NCBI GenBank assembly: GCA_963082975.1
Contig: OY720345.1
Span: 25,676,611-25,740,610, forward strand
Reading direction: 5' to 3'
DNA from: Labia minor
Taxonomy: Eukaryota > Arthropoda > Insecta > Dermaptera > Spongiphoridae
DNA: 64,000 nucleotides
The notes under the pieces were generated by a model. The model worked only from the letters and a program-made list of their open reading frames with translations. It was not told where the DNA came from and did not search any database. A program made the position numbers and the translations under genes. Shown one piece after another: positions 9,794-30,700 of the stretch (position 1 is the stretch's first letter; each line of letters starts with the position of its first letter).

Positions 9794-12700
9794 ATGATAA
9801 GTGTTAAAGAAAAACATCCGAATCAAAGTAATAAAGAAGTTTCTAACAGGTAAAGAGGCAACTGAAATCAAAATATTGTTTTCAAACAAATGAAAAAAAT
9901 AAATAAATTAACATTAATTTCAAAATTATTCTAGTAAAGATCAAGAAGAAAAGAATATTAACGAGATTAAAGAACGAAATGGGGAAACTCATCCGAAACG
10001 TACACTTCCATCAATATCCAAATATAATAGTCCTTATATTTTATCATATAATAAAGCAGTACATGCAAATGGGACAATTAAAGAAGCTTCCAGTCAGGTT
10101 AAACAGAAAGTGTATTCAGCAACTAATCTACGAATGAAACATTTAGAAAATCAATTAGCAGAAAATCAAGTTTTTATGAATGTAAGATTATTAATTTTCA
10201 TTTATATATTTTAGGGTAGATTTTAAGTTTTGTTACAAAAAGTAGAACAGTGAAATAAAAATCAAGACAATGTGCATGTGCATATTTGCTTTAACTCAAT
10301 AAAAAAATGAAAATTTGTCGAAGTTTAAAACTAAGATATGAAACAATTAAAATCTTTTAAATATGAAAATATGAAACTTTTATAAAAAGTAATAAAAGAC
10401 ATTTAAAGTTTCATTATAATGTTTATTAATAATTATATTAATTAATAATATGCTTAAAATAAAAAGTTATTTTATGCATAGATACAGAATATGGTGTAAA
10501 AAATGTAAAAAAGTACTTAATTTAGGTCAATATAATATAGTATATAAAAGATTTATAATTAAATTTTTTATTAGAAAGACCTATATTAATATATAATTTT
10601 AGATATAAATCTTTACAAACATCCATGACATATATTATATTCTGATTAATCCCTAATATACATGTATATAGATATAAATATATTATTTTATTGATCAGTT
10701 TTATTAAGAGGTTTGACTTATGTATTAAATATATACTTTTAAGTTTAATAACTAGTGAACCAGATTTTATATCAATTATTCAAAAAATAATTTTATTTTT
10801 TGATTTTAATCATATATAAATGGAAACAGTAAATGATGTATTAAGTTATATTGAAAGTTATCTGTTAAAAAACCTGATATAAAATTACAAAAACCTTTCT
10901 ATTGCGTAAAAAAATAATTTATTAATTAGTATATAGAATTTAAACCAGTTATATTTATGAAATATAAATAATAATATAGTAATTAAAATTAAAAGAAAAA
11001 CATATTAATTCAGAGTTTATTTAGAGTCGAAAAATGAATATAAAAATTCAATTTTCATTTAAATTTGACCAATTTCAATAACACCAAAGGATATTGGAAA
11101 ATCGGTTGAAATGCATGGCAAAGTGTTTATTGATCTTGGTGGAGAATATTTTGAAGAGCAATATAAAGGCATTTTCGATCATTTTCAACATCGATATCCG
11201 TTTTTTCATTATGAAATATAAATTACAATCCCCCTTTAATTATATATATATATATAAATAAATACATATGATAGATTTTTGTGATTCTTTGCTTATAGTA
11301 TATTAATCACCTAATTTAATGAAAAATAATTTTCATTTATTTTTTATAGTTATATTTTTTTAGATTTTTATTTTCAGAAAAGTATTTATTAGATTTTATT
11401 TTTAAATAAAATATATATAAGAATTAAAAAATTTATTAATATATAATTAATATGATGTTTTTTTATTGAAGGAACTTCTCACTGAAAATAAATTACTTCG
11501 AAGATTACAAAAACGCCAAGATAAAGCCCTTTCTCGATATGAGGGATCAGGTGCTGAATTGCCAAAAATTTTAAATACACATTCGGAGGAAATTAGGATT
11601 TTAAAAGAAAAGTTAAAACAGGTGATTGAAATATATGAAAATTAATTTAAAAAAAATTTTTTTTATAAATATTCTAGAAAATATATTAATAAAATAATAT
11701 TTTTATAATTATTAAATTATTAAAAAATATTAATTAAAAAGTTTTTTTGCAGTTAAGACAAAATTATGTAGAATGTGAAAAAAAATTAAAATTTAAAGAT
11801 AATGAATTAGCAAAATTGAAAGATAAACATATTCATCTTTTACAAATTGTAAAAGAAAATGGTCTTGATGAACGGGAAAAATTACATAAAGAGGTTGAAG
11901 AATTACAATTTACTGTAACTGATCAAAATAGAAAAATACAAGTATTATTTATATTCTTATTAATAAATATATTATTAATTATATTGAAATATTTGATAAA
12001 TTAAATATTTATTTTGTAACCCGTAGGATTTGAATAGGAAAATAATGCTTGAAGAAAAAAATCAAAAGTATCATCGACTTCAAGAAACGAAAAAGAATCG
12101 AAATTTATTAAGCGAATTGGAAGATGCAAGAAGGCAGATTAAACGTTTAGAGGATGCTGTGGCGAAAAAAAATAGAAAATTATTCGAACCTCAAACGCTA
12201 AAAGATCAAGAGATTTTTACAATTTCTTCGAAACCTTCAATGTAATACTTTTTAATTGTTCATTTTTATTAAAAAATACTATGCCCTCCTATATTATCCC
12301 AATAAGAGTTTTATAAAAGAGGGAACCTATCCTAAATGATTCTTCAGAATATTCAAATTTGAAAAATATAAAAAATTTATTCCTTATTTTGATTCACATC
12401 CAATGACCTTATCTTTCTCCTGTAGAGAAATATTTTATAAATTTTTATAGTAAGGTATTTTTTACAATTTTTTATATTTCTAAAAATATTAAAACTTTTA
12501 TTTATTTTTTTTTTTTGGTATATGTGAGCTTGCATATCCACTAAGAAAAGATAATCACTAAATAAATGATATTGACATTATATATTAATTTTTTTTAAAT
12601 TTTTATAAATATTCTTATTAAAAATTATATTTTATTAATTAATTTATTTTATTTTCAGTTCATTTTCTAAGAAAAGCAAATTCACTCTTGGTAATTCATT

Positions 12701-13645
12701 TGAAGTTAGTATATTATTATTAAATATAATATTAATTAATAGTAATATTAATAAGATAAATATGTTGTTTAGCCTAGGGGAAAGGAATATACGGCCAATC
12801 TTCAAAAACTATTAGATCAAGTATCTTTGAGTGATAATACAAATAAAATTCAGGATAAGGTAAAAGTTTTCTCTCAATACAAACCTCAGCCTCAAGAAGA
12901 TGATATACTTTATGATCAAACAATGAGTGATTATACGGATAATATTGAACAAGAACTTTTGTTTCCAAATAGCGAAGACGAGGAAGAAGAAATTGCAGGA
13001 CCTTTACAGCCATTTAGTAGCAATAATGAGAGTGAAATAATAGATCAAAACTATGAAAGTAATACACCAGATCCGAGTGAATGTGGAAATTCAAAAACCG
13101 TTATTTTATCTGGAAAATCTTCCATGACACCACCAAAACCAAAAATTGATCAAGCTAAACTAATTGAATCGATAGAGAAAAATTATATATCTTATAAGGA
13201 TTACCATCAACTTTTAAATAATCCAAAAGATGAATTATTTGGAAGTTTAATTCCAATTCAGAATGGAGATAGCCATGGTATATTGATATCAGACCAAAAC
13301 CATGATATCCAAAATAGTGATCATAGTTCTGGGTTCCGATCATCTGGAAATCATTTGGAGAAAGAAGATTCAGAAGAAATAAATGAATGTGAAAACAAGT
13401 CGTATGATTATGATAAGAAAAAATTGTTAGAAACGTTGAATGAAATTGATATCGAAAATAAATCAAATTCTTTAAGAAAATCCTCTAAATTTTTAGAAAA
13501 TGACACATCTTTTAAAAATGGCCATTCGGATACCCAGCAATTAGTCACGAACCCAGATACTTTCAGTAATAATTCTGAATTTGAAAAAATTATACCCAAA
13601 AATAATTTAAGCAATTCTGATAAAAACATTTTAGAATCATTATAG
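9794..13645 (+). CDS. LCA5: lebercilin-like coiled-coil protein (LCA5 family), 7 exons
   Basis: Exons are 9794-9849, 9935-10181, 11472-11621, 11753-11941, 12027-12241, 12659-12704 and 12773-13645, giving 591 residues. Lebercilin is a ciliary protein that works with intraflagellar transport in vertebrate photoreceptors; its arthropod role would be in sensory or sperm cilia (inference). Residues about 85-275 form the conserved lebercilin domain: a long coiled coil opening with SATNLRMKHLENQLAENQ and continuing through LLTENKLLRRLQKRQDKAL and DEREKLHKEVEELQ. The last exon (291 codons with stop) is acidic, Ser/Asn-rich and apparently disordered, with little family resemblance. The start ATG in the 56-nt first coding exon is the least certain part; an upstream coding exon is possible. 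Intron 2 (1.29 kb) carries an unexplained coding-like fragment. Confidence 0.85.
11069..11221 (+). pseudogene. orphan coding-like fragment in lebercilin intron 2
   Basis: A 50-codon open stretch ending in TAA, flanked upstream by TGA, has balanced, non-repetitive composition quite unlike the AT-rich intron around it. It encodes segments such as VEMHGKVFIDLGGEYFEEQ and IFDHFQHRYPFFHYEI. I do not recognise the family. It could be the C-terminal end of a retrocopied or degraded gene, or an alternative terminal exon. No good acceptor is visible directly upstream. Confidence 0.45.
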
Positions 13646-15333
13646 AATTATAAATCTATGTTTATATTATAGAAATAAATATTCTATTTTGAAATTATAT
13701 AAAATAAATTTTATATTAAGAAATATTGAATAAATTAGACATACAATAAATGAGACTTGCAAAAAAAATAAAAACATATTTTAAATCGGGTATTTTTCTA
13801 ATTGCATTCTCTTGCATTTTTTATATCTAATTAAATAATGAAAATTTTCTTAATTATCTAATTAATGGTTTCTTTATATAGATAGATGTTTGTTGGCTGA
13901 ACAATTTTTAAAAAATTTTTTTCACATATATAAATATATACCACAAAAAGTTCCTTTAATATAAATTAAATATATATTTAAAATAAAACAAAAAGTGGCA
14001 ATAAATCAAATTTATTCTATTTAAATTAGTACAATAATAATGTTAATAATAAAATACAAAATGTTAAGGATAAATGAATATCTCATATTGGTTTGCAGAA
14101 GATGAAAAATTATTTTGTTCATAAAAAAAAAATTAAAAAATTTAGTGAATATTAGAAATATAAAAAAATATTATTTTATATTTGTCCTTTTTGTATTGAG
14201 ATATTCAAATATTCATATTAACAAAATATTTAATTAAAAATTATCTATTCTTTATAAGAATCGATTGAAAAAAAAAACATTACAAAATTTGCACAATTTT
14301 TCAAATAATAAAGAATTATAAGATACTTAATAGATTATATATATATTCTTATTTAAACAATAAAAAATTAAATTTAATTTGAAAAGAATCGCTTCACAAA
14401 ATAAGTGACATTCTGAAACTTTTACTCTCGTAAATTTTTTTTTAATTTGAATTTAAATTGTTTATGTAATTATATAAAGTTTCAAAAGAACAGTTTATTT
14501 CGTTTTCTATAATTATTGCAATTCCACTTTGGTAACACATCACATGATATTAGTTGTCGAATAATTCTATTAATTACTCCTTTTGAATATTAATTTAACT
14601 TTTTTTTTTATTTTAAATAATTTTTTCAATTTTACTTTACAAAATAAAATGAAAAACCTTAAAGTCTTTAATAAACCTTCAATTTTAGGCCATTGGACTG
14701 AAAAAATGATAAAACTAGTTTAATTAAAATATATCTTTAAATTTTTAATCACCACCATTTAACACTATATTATTGAAACGTAATTTATATATCTATATAA
14801 ATATTTTATAATATTAAAAGTTTGTTTTTTTATTTTATTTGTTAAAAATAAAAGTTTTAAATGTATTAAATGTTACAATTTAAAACAAAAAATTTATCTT
14901 GTTTAAAAATAATTAATTAACTATTGATACTATTGATATATAATAATAATTGATAAATACTCTTATATCTTTGAAAAAATATTTTTATTTAATTAAATGT
15001 AATCAATCTATGTAATTTTTCAAATTTAAATTTTAATAATTATTGTTTTTGTTTATATTTTAAAATAAATATTTTTGATATTCCCTTCCAATTGATCCCA
15101 AAGAAAACTTACAAATATATTTTTAATTATTAAAATATATTCAATTTCTCTTTTTTTTACAATTTATAAAATAAATATAAAATAAACAATTAACTATAAG
15201 TATATTCATACAAATCTAAGAAAACTAGTTATATATATTTATATATATTTTTTTGAAAAATGTCATGAAATTTTTACATCCATTTTTTAATACAAAAAAA
15301 ATACAAATAAATAATTCGTTTATGAAAAACGAA
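13646..15333. other. convergent 3' region between lebercilin-like gene and RPB1
   Basis: About 1.7 kb of very AT-rich sequence between two stop codons that face each other. It must hold both 3' UTRs and their polyadenylation sites. I see no additional gene or mobile element. Confidence 0.5.
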
Positions 15334-22612
<7,279 letters not shown>

Positions 22613-23956
22613 TTTGTATAGCTGTTCTGATTCTGCCCTGGCCTGTTTTGGCCTCCTCCCAGACCATTCTACTATCGACTCATCGCAACAAATTGACTAA
22701 TATCAACTTCACAGAGGGCGCTAATTTCAATTGAATTGCCGGGAAATTCGATCTAAAAATATATGAAATTTTAAATTAATTTCACATTTATCATCAATTT
22801 TTTAGTTGATATAAAAATTATTAAATGTTTAATTTTCAATTAAAATAAAATAAAATTTATAATTATACGAGAAGTAATTAGCAAATAAATTATATATATA
22901 TATATATATATCAAATGTATCGTTTTGAAAAGGATAGTACCATTTTTCCATATTGTCGACCATACCGTCGTTTTAATAAAAATGTTAGTTTTGTCCCGTT
23001 TTTAACAAATTATAGTATAAACTAAAGTTGTGTTATTTAAGTGTGAGAAATCTTATGATAATGTATTGAAAAGTCGAAATTTACTGAGCAAGATTAGTTC
23101 ATTGTAGAAAACAAAAATATATACTCTAGTGGGATTATTTATTAAATAAACTTTTGTGATAACAAAACTATAATTAATTTTCAGAGATTTTTTTTATATT
23201 GGCTTTGCCAAGATATAATAAAAAAATTAATCCAAAAATAATTTTTATGAGGTTTATAAAATCTAATATGAAATTAAAAATAAATTATATAAAATCTAAA
23301 AAAATCTTTTAACTTATATACAAATATGTATATATTATATAAAATTCATTATATGACTAAAAAATATATATTAACAAACATATTTCTGTTAATCGATAAC
23401 GAAAAATTTCATTGTATTTTTAAATTAATCTTTAAAATTAAATCAATTTCAAGATATAATTAATGCACATACAAATATAAAAAAATAAAAATAAAATATT
23501 AACTGTTATATATTTTGAAAGAAATTTAAGATTTAATTTTAAAGCTAACTTCAGATATAATTAAATTAAATGCAAAATAAAATAAACTCATATATTTTTT
23601 TATTTTAATTTAAAAATAATAAGAAAATTATACAAATATAATTTTAAAATTATTAAATAGTAATTGTATTAGTTTGTTTAATAAATCAATAATTTGATTT
23701 AAATTCATAGTTCTTGTACTTTGTATTAAATAGAAGCGGCGTCAGCGTCAAAGCCGTTGCAAGATCCGAAGGCTAACCTGGGCTAACCTCAGCCGGGTTC
23801 ATGAATTTAGCTGTTTTCTGTGGCGCGTAAAATTTTTACTCGTTTATCAATTTTAATAATTTATATTCTTTGAGAAATATTAATCATTCAATTTTTCATA
23901 ATTAGAAATTTCTAGAAATATTACACCCTTCATTATATAATAGTGGTGATACGAAA
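22613..23956. promoter_or_regulatory. divergent intergenic region between RPB1 and the AP endonuclease
   Basis: About 1.34 kb separates the two start codons. The 100 bp next to RPB1 (to about 22720) and a patch near 23730-23830 are clearly less AT-rich than the rest, consistent with leader or core promoter sequence on each side. A (TA)n run occupies about 22888-22912. No gene is visible. Confidence 0.45.
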
Positions 23957-26900
23957 ATGCCACGGAAAGCGCAAGCGGTAATTCTTTTTTTTATTTTCAC
24001 GTTATTTAACCCTGTCAAATTTATTATAATTGCATTATTAAACTTTAATCTATTTATTTCTCTAATAAATTTTAATTTTTACCTTATATTATTTGATATT
24101 TTTAATCAATATAAAATATTAAATATATACTATATGATGTTTATTCTTAGTGGAATTGTTTAGGTTCAAAATCATCGTTATGATTGGCTTTACCAGATGT
24201 TTTTCACAAAATTCAAAATTTTCACAAAATTTCTATTATATAATTATTTAAATCATAATTAAACATTTTTAATCCAAATTTATTAACAAAATTTTGAAAT
24301 TTTATATTTTAAAAGTATTTTTATTATAGAGAATTATTTGAATTATAATTATTATTTACATAAAAAAACCATATAATTCAAAACTAAAACTACTTTTTGC
24401 AATTACAATAAAAGAAATGGATAAATATATATAGTAATAATTTATTATATTTTTGATAAGATAAGATATCTTTATATAACTTTATTATTGTAACTACTTT
24501 TGCATTTGCATTCTCTAAATTAATTTGATTAAAAGTTTTTACATTTAATTATTTAAAATTCATATATTTATGCAAAATAAAAAAAAATATTTAAATTTGA
24601 CAATCATCTAATTTATTTTCTGTGATTATTAGAAATTATCTTTAAATTTGTTAATTTTCTTATTTTTCTATTTTTTTTTCTTTAATAAATATATAAATTC
24701 TAATAAATATAAATTATTTATTAAATTTATTTCTATTTAATAAATTGTAATATATCGTCTTATAAAAATAAAAATATTTTAATTGGATTTTTCAAGAATT
24801 CTATTTATTTTTTATATATCTATCATTTATATATTAGATAAATGTAAAATATGTATATTTAATTACTCTTTTTTTTAACTTACCATATATATTTTATTTT
24901 ATACCTTAATATAATACATAAAAAGATCACTTTTATATTCGTCTTATATATTTAAGTAGAGAATATCAATTTTTAAATGAAAAAATTTAAAGTGATTTTT
25001 GTTGTCAAATTAATAATACGAAATATAATTTCGAAGACATCAATTTACCACTATCATGTACTTGGTACTGCGACCTCGTTTTTAGTACATCCACCTAATC
25101 AAAGATTCTACCATCCAAATAGTTTTACAAGAAACCGATTAAGTGATAGCCTGAAGGAGCACTGTCCAGATAATACGGTGGGTGCTTTCCAAACTAATTA
25201 AATATTTAATTATTTTGGTCTGTTTAAAGATAATTTCCTCCCCAAATTCCTGCCGAAATTGAACGGTTCTCTTAAGTTCTCACTTTGTTCTCACTGTACT
25301 AATAGGGAATTCATATAACAAGCTTCAATTCTCTTTCAAAGACCAGAACCAAGTCGTTGATCGGTTAATGTTTACCTCTTAACTATCATCCTCTTTGGAA
25401 ATTGATGGATTGTTTTTCGTTAAACATCGTAACCATTGTATCCCAATGGCAAATAAATTTTCCTTAAACTCAAAATCAACGGTTCATTAATTTATATTAA
25501 TTTAACATTTTCACATAAAATCATACAACAAATAAGAAAATTAACAAATATAAAGATAATTTCTAATAATCACCAAGATATATATTAAAATATTTAATAT
25601 TTGATCGTTATCAATTTAAATATTGCAGAAATATACCCTTTTTAAATAATTATATGTAAAAACACTATTAATCAATTTAAATGAGTGAATACAAATACAT
25701 ACAAGATAAATTATAATAAAAACATTTTTCTAGGCTAAAAATGGGAAATCCGAAAAGGATGTTGCTAGTGCTGTAGAAGTTAGTAGACAAAGGAGTCAAC
25801 GAAATGCAAACAAAGTAGTTACATATGAAGAAGTTGACGATAAATCCGAAGATGAATATGGATCAACAAGTAATAAAGAATTTTCTGATGATTCAGACTT
25901 CGATACTGTTGACAAAAAAAAGAAACAAAAGAAAGCCCCAGTAACTACTGGAAAGAAACGTGGAAGAAAACCTAAGAAGCCAGTTAAAGAAGAAGAAGAA
26001 GATGAAGAAGAAGATGAAATTGATGATTTATTAGAAGAAGAGAAAGAGAAAGAAAAAGAAAAAGAAAAATCAGATACCGGAAAAGGAAAAAAACGACCTA
26101 AAAGCGATGGTACATTATAATTTATTTAATTCTATTTACATAATTTTTAAAAATTTTAATTTCATTTATTTAGATGATAGTGATGAAGAAAATGGTATTG
26201 AAGGATCATCCAAAAAAAAGGTTGCTACGGATAAAAAAATGAATAAAACGGATACCGATTACTCTTCCATTGATTTTTCCAGTAAAAAAACGAATGAAGA
26301 TGGTAAAGAATGGAATTTTAAAATTTCTTCTTGGAATATAGGAGGAATTAAGAGTTGGTTGAAGGTAAGTACAATTAAAATTTGAAAATTAAATTTATTT
26401 TTTACTGAAATTGTAATTTTTTCAGAAAAATGGTTTAGATTACATTAAACACGAAAATCCAGATATATTTTGTCTACAAGAAACAAAGTGCAATGAGAAG
26501 AAAATTCCACCAGAATCCAAAGTTGAAGGATACCATAGTTATTGGGTTTCAAGTAAAAAATTAATATTTTAAATATAATAAAAATTTAATTCAAAAGATT
26601 CATAGACACCTTATTAAATTTATATATTTATTATATAAATTAATATTAAACTTAAAAATATAGATCTTAATAAGTAAAATAAGAATATTTTTTTTTATTA
26701 AAACACTGTGAAGAAACAAACTTTTGAGAATTTTAATAAAAAGCTTTAGATAATATTCATATAATAAATCTATTTACGAAAAATAATCTTTTATATTAAG
26801 TTATCATATATATTATAATTAATAAAAATTTAAATTTTATATTTTTTTAATTTTAAGGTGAAAAGGAAGGATATGCTGGTGTTGGTTTATATAGTAAAAT

Positions 26901-27727
26901 TAAACCTATTGAGGTAACCTATGGTATTGATATAGAAGAACATGATACTGAAGGACGAGTTATAACTGCTGAATATGAAAAATTTTATTTAGTTGCTACT
27001 TGTATGTATTTATTTATTTAATTATATAATCTTACTTTTTATTTACATATATTTTAAATTTCAGATGTTCCCAATGCTGGAAGAGGGTTAGTAACTTTAG
27101 ATAAAAGAAAGAAGTGGGATCCTGATCTAAGAAATTATATTAAAAATCTTGATTCCAAAAAGCCTGTTATTCTTTGTGGAGATTTAAATGTTGCACATGA
27201 GCCTATAGGTATTTATTATTTTAAGTTATTTAACATTTTTATTAAAATATTTAAAATATTTTAAAATAAAAATGTTTTTATTAATTGCTAAAATTTTTTA
27301 GTCATCTAATAAATCATTTTAAATTGAATTTTATTGTTTTTAGACTTGGCTAATCCAAAAACGAATACCAAGTCAGCTGGTTTTACACCTGAAGAACGTG
27401 AAGGAATGTCTGATCTTCTTAAAGAAGGTTTTGTTGATACTTTTAGAAAGTTATATCCGGAACAAACTGGCGCATACACTTTTTGGACCTATATGGGCAA
27501 TGCTCGCTCTAGAAATACTGGATGGTATAAGATCTTATTTCATATTATTTATTGATTACTATTATTTCTCTTTCTATATTCTACTTTAAATTTTCAGGAG
27601 ACTTGATTATTTCATTATATCTGAACAGCTGACTTCTAGTCTCTGCGATAATATCATTCGAAGTGAAGTCTATGGAAGCGATCACTGTCCAATAACATTG
27701 CTTCTTCATATTGAAGATCAAGCCTAA
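23957..27727 (+). CDS. APEX1: DNA-(apurinic/apyrimidinic) endonuclease, APEX1/Rrp1 type, 8 exons
   Basis: Exons are 23957-23977, 25734-26109, 26174-26364, 26426-26552, 26858-27001, 27065-27208, 27344-27524 and 27598-27727, giving 437 residues. The enzyme cuts DNA 5' of abasic sites in base-excision repair in nucleus (and mitochondria). Residues 1-175 are a charged extension with an AT-hook-like KKRGRKPKK and Glu/Lys runs, comparable in kind to the N-terminal extension of insect Rrp1. The catalytic domain (about 180-437) carries LQETKC with Glu215, YVPNAGRG with Tyr287, GDLNVAH with Asp326/Asn328, WRLDYF near 395-400 and GSDHCP with Asp423/His424, all metal and abasic-site residues of the exonuclease III family. 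The first exon codes for only seven residues and is followed by a 1.76 kb intron. It is divergent from RPB1. Confidence 0.95.
25040..25450. other. compositionally distinct segment in AP endonuclease intron 1
   Basis: This stretch is noticeably less AT-rich and less repetitive than the surrounding intron. It includes an open frame on plus (24977-25201) whose second half ([29 protein letters not shown]) has protein-like composition. I recognise no family. It may be an old mobile-element fragment or a regulatory block. Confidence 0.3.
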
Positions 27728-30700
27728 AAAATTGAATCTCCATAGTTTTTAAACCCTCAAAAATTCATTTATTCTTTATCAATTCTAATCATATTATAAG
27801 ATATATATATATATCTTTATATATATTCATGTTAATCCATAATATTATTACATAAATTTGTTTTTTCATTTTATTATTAATTCATTTATAATGTTCTCTA
27901 ATTCGTAATAGTTAAACATGTCGAGTGTTATATATATATAAATATATATATATATAATATATCTGGATATATTTATTAAGATTCCAATAAGGATTTCCTT
28001 TTTATCACTTAATTTTAAATATTACCAACCATTTAATAGTTCTATATATTTAATTGATGTATAACAGTAAATCAATCTACTATAAAGTTTTAAATTAACA
28101 ATTTAATTGTTTAACATAACTGTTAGCATTTAGAAAGCTTATCTAAATAGGTAAAACACAATTTCTTGAAACAGTATGGGTATTTATAATTCACTTTTAA
28201 CAATTAATCTAAACATTTTGGATTCAGTGATCTGAATTTATTTTTACAAAAAATAAATAAATAAAAAAAAATATTTTTTTCTTCAAAGATCTTAGAAATA
28301 TTTAATTTTAGTTTTTTTAATTTCCGTTTAATAAAACACTTGCAGATGATCTGGAGTATCTTTATTCGCTGTAATTTTTTCAATAAATCTTTTATATGTA
28401 AAATTCTATAATAAAATTATTTATCCTGTTGTTTCAAATTCTATAAATCAATTTTTTAACATGTTCCTTTTTTGAAATTCTTATTAAAAATGATAACATT
28501 ATTTAATGTGGCTCTACTTGTATATATATAATGAGGTATAATGGAATGTGTGATTTATATATATATTCTATTGAATTGAAGATTAAACTAATGTCATTTT
28601 TCTATTTTTCCCACTGTATCAGGGCCAGGTCTAAAGGTCAAAATACACGAAAGATTTGGCTTGAAAAGACCAAATAATCGTTTTCAAAAAACGACTGAAC
28701 AGTTCAAACCTTAACAAAATTCCACTAATGTATAAAGCTTTAAAAGATGTTGGATTTTAAGAACAAAATAAAAAAATGAAAGTTATAAATATTAAATTTT
28801 TAAATTTCTGCAATAAAAATTTTGATGTTGAGTCTAGGAGTTAGATTTATAAAATAAAAATATTACATAAAAATAAATTAATATAAATATTAAAGATTAT
28901 CTAACATTTTTTATATTTATGTGTTAGCAGTGTGAAGATCCTCTTTTTTTTATACATCTTAATGATAATCACTGCTTTTACTAATATTTTTAATTCTTCG
29001 GAAACAAAAAACACATTTCTAAGGACTATGTAGAAAAATAACTATTAAGGAGGTTGCTTTTCTTGAACTTAAAATCAATTTATTTTTCTAAAGGATCGAA
29101 TTTATTTGAAAGATTGTAAAATAAATCGAAAATTCAAACAGACTGAATTTTTTCTAATATTTGAATGAATTTCAAAAGATATGATTCTTTTTTTCCTATT
29201 TCAAACAATTTTAATAAATATAAACCAATTTAAAGTTTTATAATGAAAATTATTCAATAATTATAGAGAAATATATATTATATATATATTATGAGATAGG
29301 AAGAGATTGAACATTTTTATAAATAAAGAATGTCTATTACATTAGAGAAACTATAGAGTAATCATTTATTCATTAACTTTTTTTTAAATAAAATACGAAT
29401 TGTTATAAATGAAATAATCATTCAATTGGTAAAGAATTGTATATTTTGTTTATTAAATACTTTTTATTTAATAAGATTAATCATTAACGAAAAGATTTCA
29501 AAACAATTGAATTTTAGGCTATGTTTATTAAACACTGATAATAGGAAAATCAATACATAATTAAATCGTCTCATTATTGTTTTGGATAAAATCCAAATGA
29601 GTAAAAATATTAACAAATACAAAAAAAAAGATAAAATACAAGAAATATTTAAATTTTCTTAGGTAGACAAGTGAAACTTTTATAAAAAAAGATTTTTCTT
29701 ATATTTTATTTTTATGATAGCTAGATATATGTATATTCACATCACATAATTTATTACATTCATTACAATTATTTAAAATATTTTTCACATTATATTAGAA
29801 AGTTTTTCTATTATAGTATATGAATAATACCAATTATCTTAATTTCTTCTTGAGATAAAAATTAAAATGAAAAAATATTATTTTTAAAAACATTAACATA
29901 AATATGGACGTTGAAATGAAAGAGGCTCAATTTATAAATATAATAAGCAAAAATATAAAAAAAAGCTATATTTTTAATGAATAAATAAATTTTTAAGAGG
30001 TTAATTAAAAAATAAAAATATATTGAATTTCAGTTTTTTAAGCTAAATATTTTACCCAGAAATTTTTGAATTGTTACGTCTCTGTTAATAGGTAAATTAT
30101 AATTTTTCTCAAAAATAATATATATGGTTATAAAAATTGAAATATATGTATTAGGCCTTTTTAAATATTCTATGTTTTGTTTTAATAAAGTTTAAATTCA
30201 ATGATGATATTAAAAAAAAAATAAAATTTTATCTAAATCATTTGGAAAAAGAAAATGTTTAAAAAACAATTTAATTTTATAAATAAATTTATATAAAATC
30301 TTATGATATATATATACATAGACATTTATCTTATATACTTATATTCATATATATAAGTATATATAAATATGTTATAATCAATATTAAAGATATTTTTTAT
30401 TATAACATTATTTTAAATTTTAAACTCTCTTATTTTAAATATACATATACAATAATATCTATACTCAATAGTATCAGCCATGAAAAATAGATTTCATTTT
30501 GTCTTTCTTTCAGGTCAATTATTTTAGAGCCTCAACAAAATAAAATGATCTGATAAAAAGACATATATTTATAATTAACATTAACAAGTTATCATCTTTA
30601 AAGTTTTTTTTTTATATTTTCAACATATAGTAAATAATAGATTTACATTTTTAATATATATATTTAATAACATTACTCACATTTATTTGAAAGACACATT

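Noticed and set aside
12774-13629. three antisense open frames under the last lebercilin exon
   Set aside because: They are shadows of the coding strand, which has a consistent splice structure and continuous frame.
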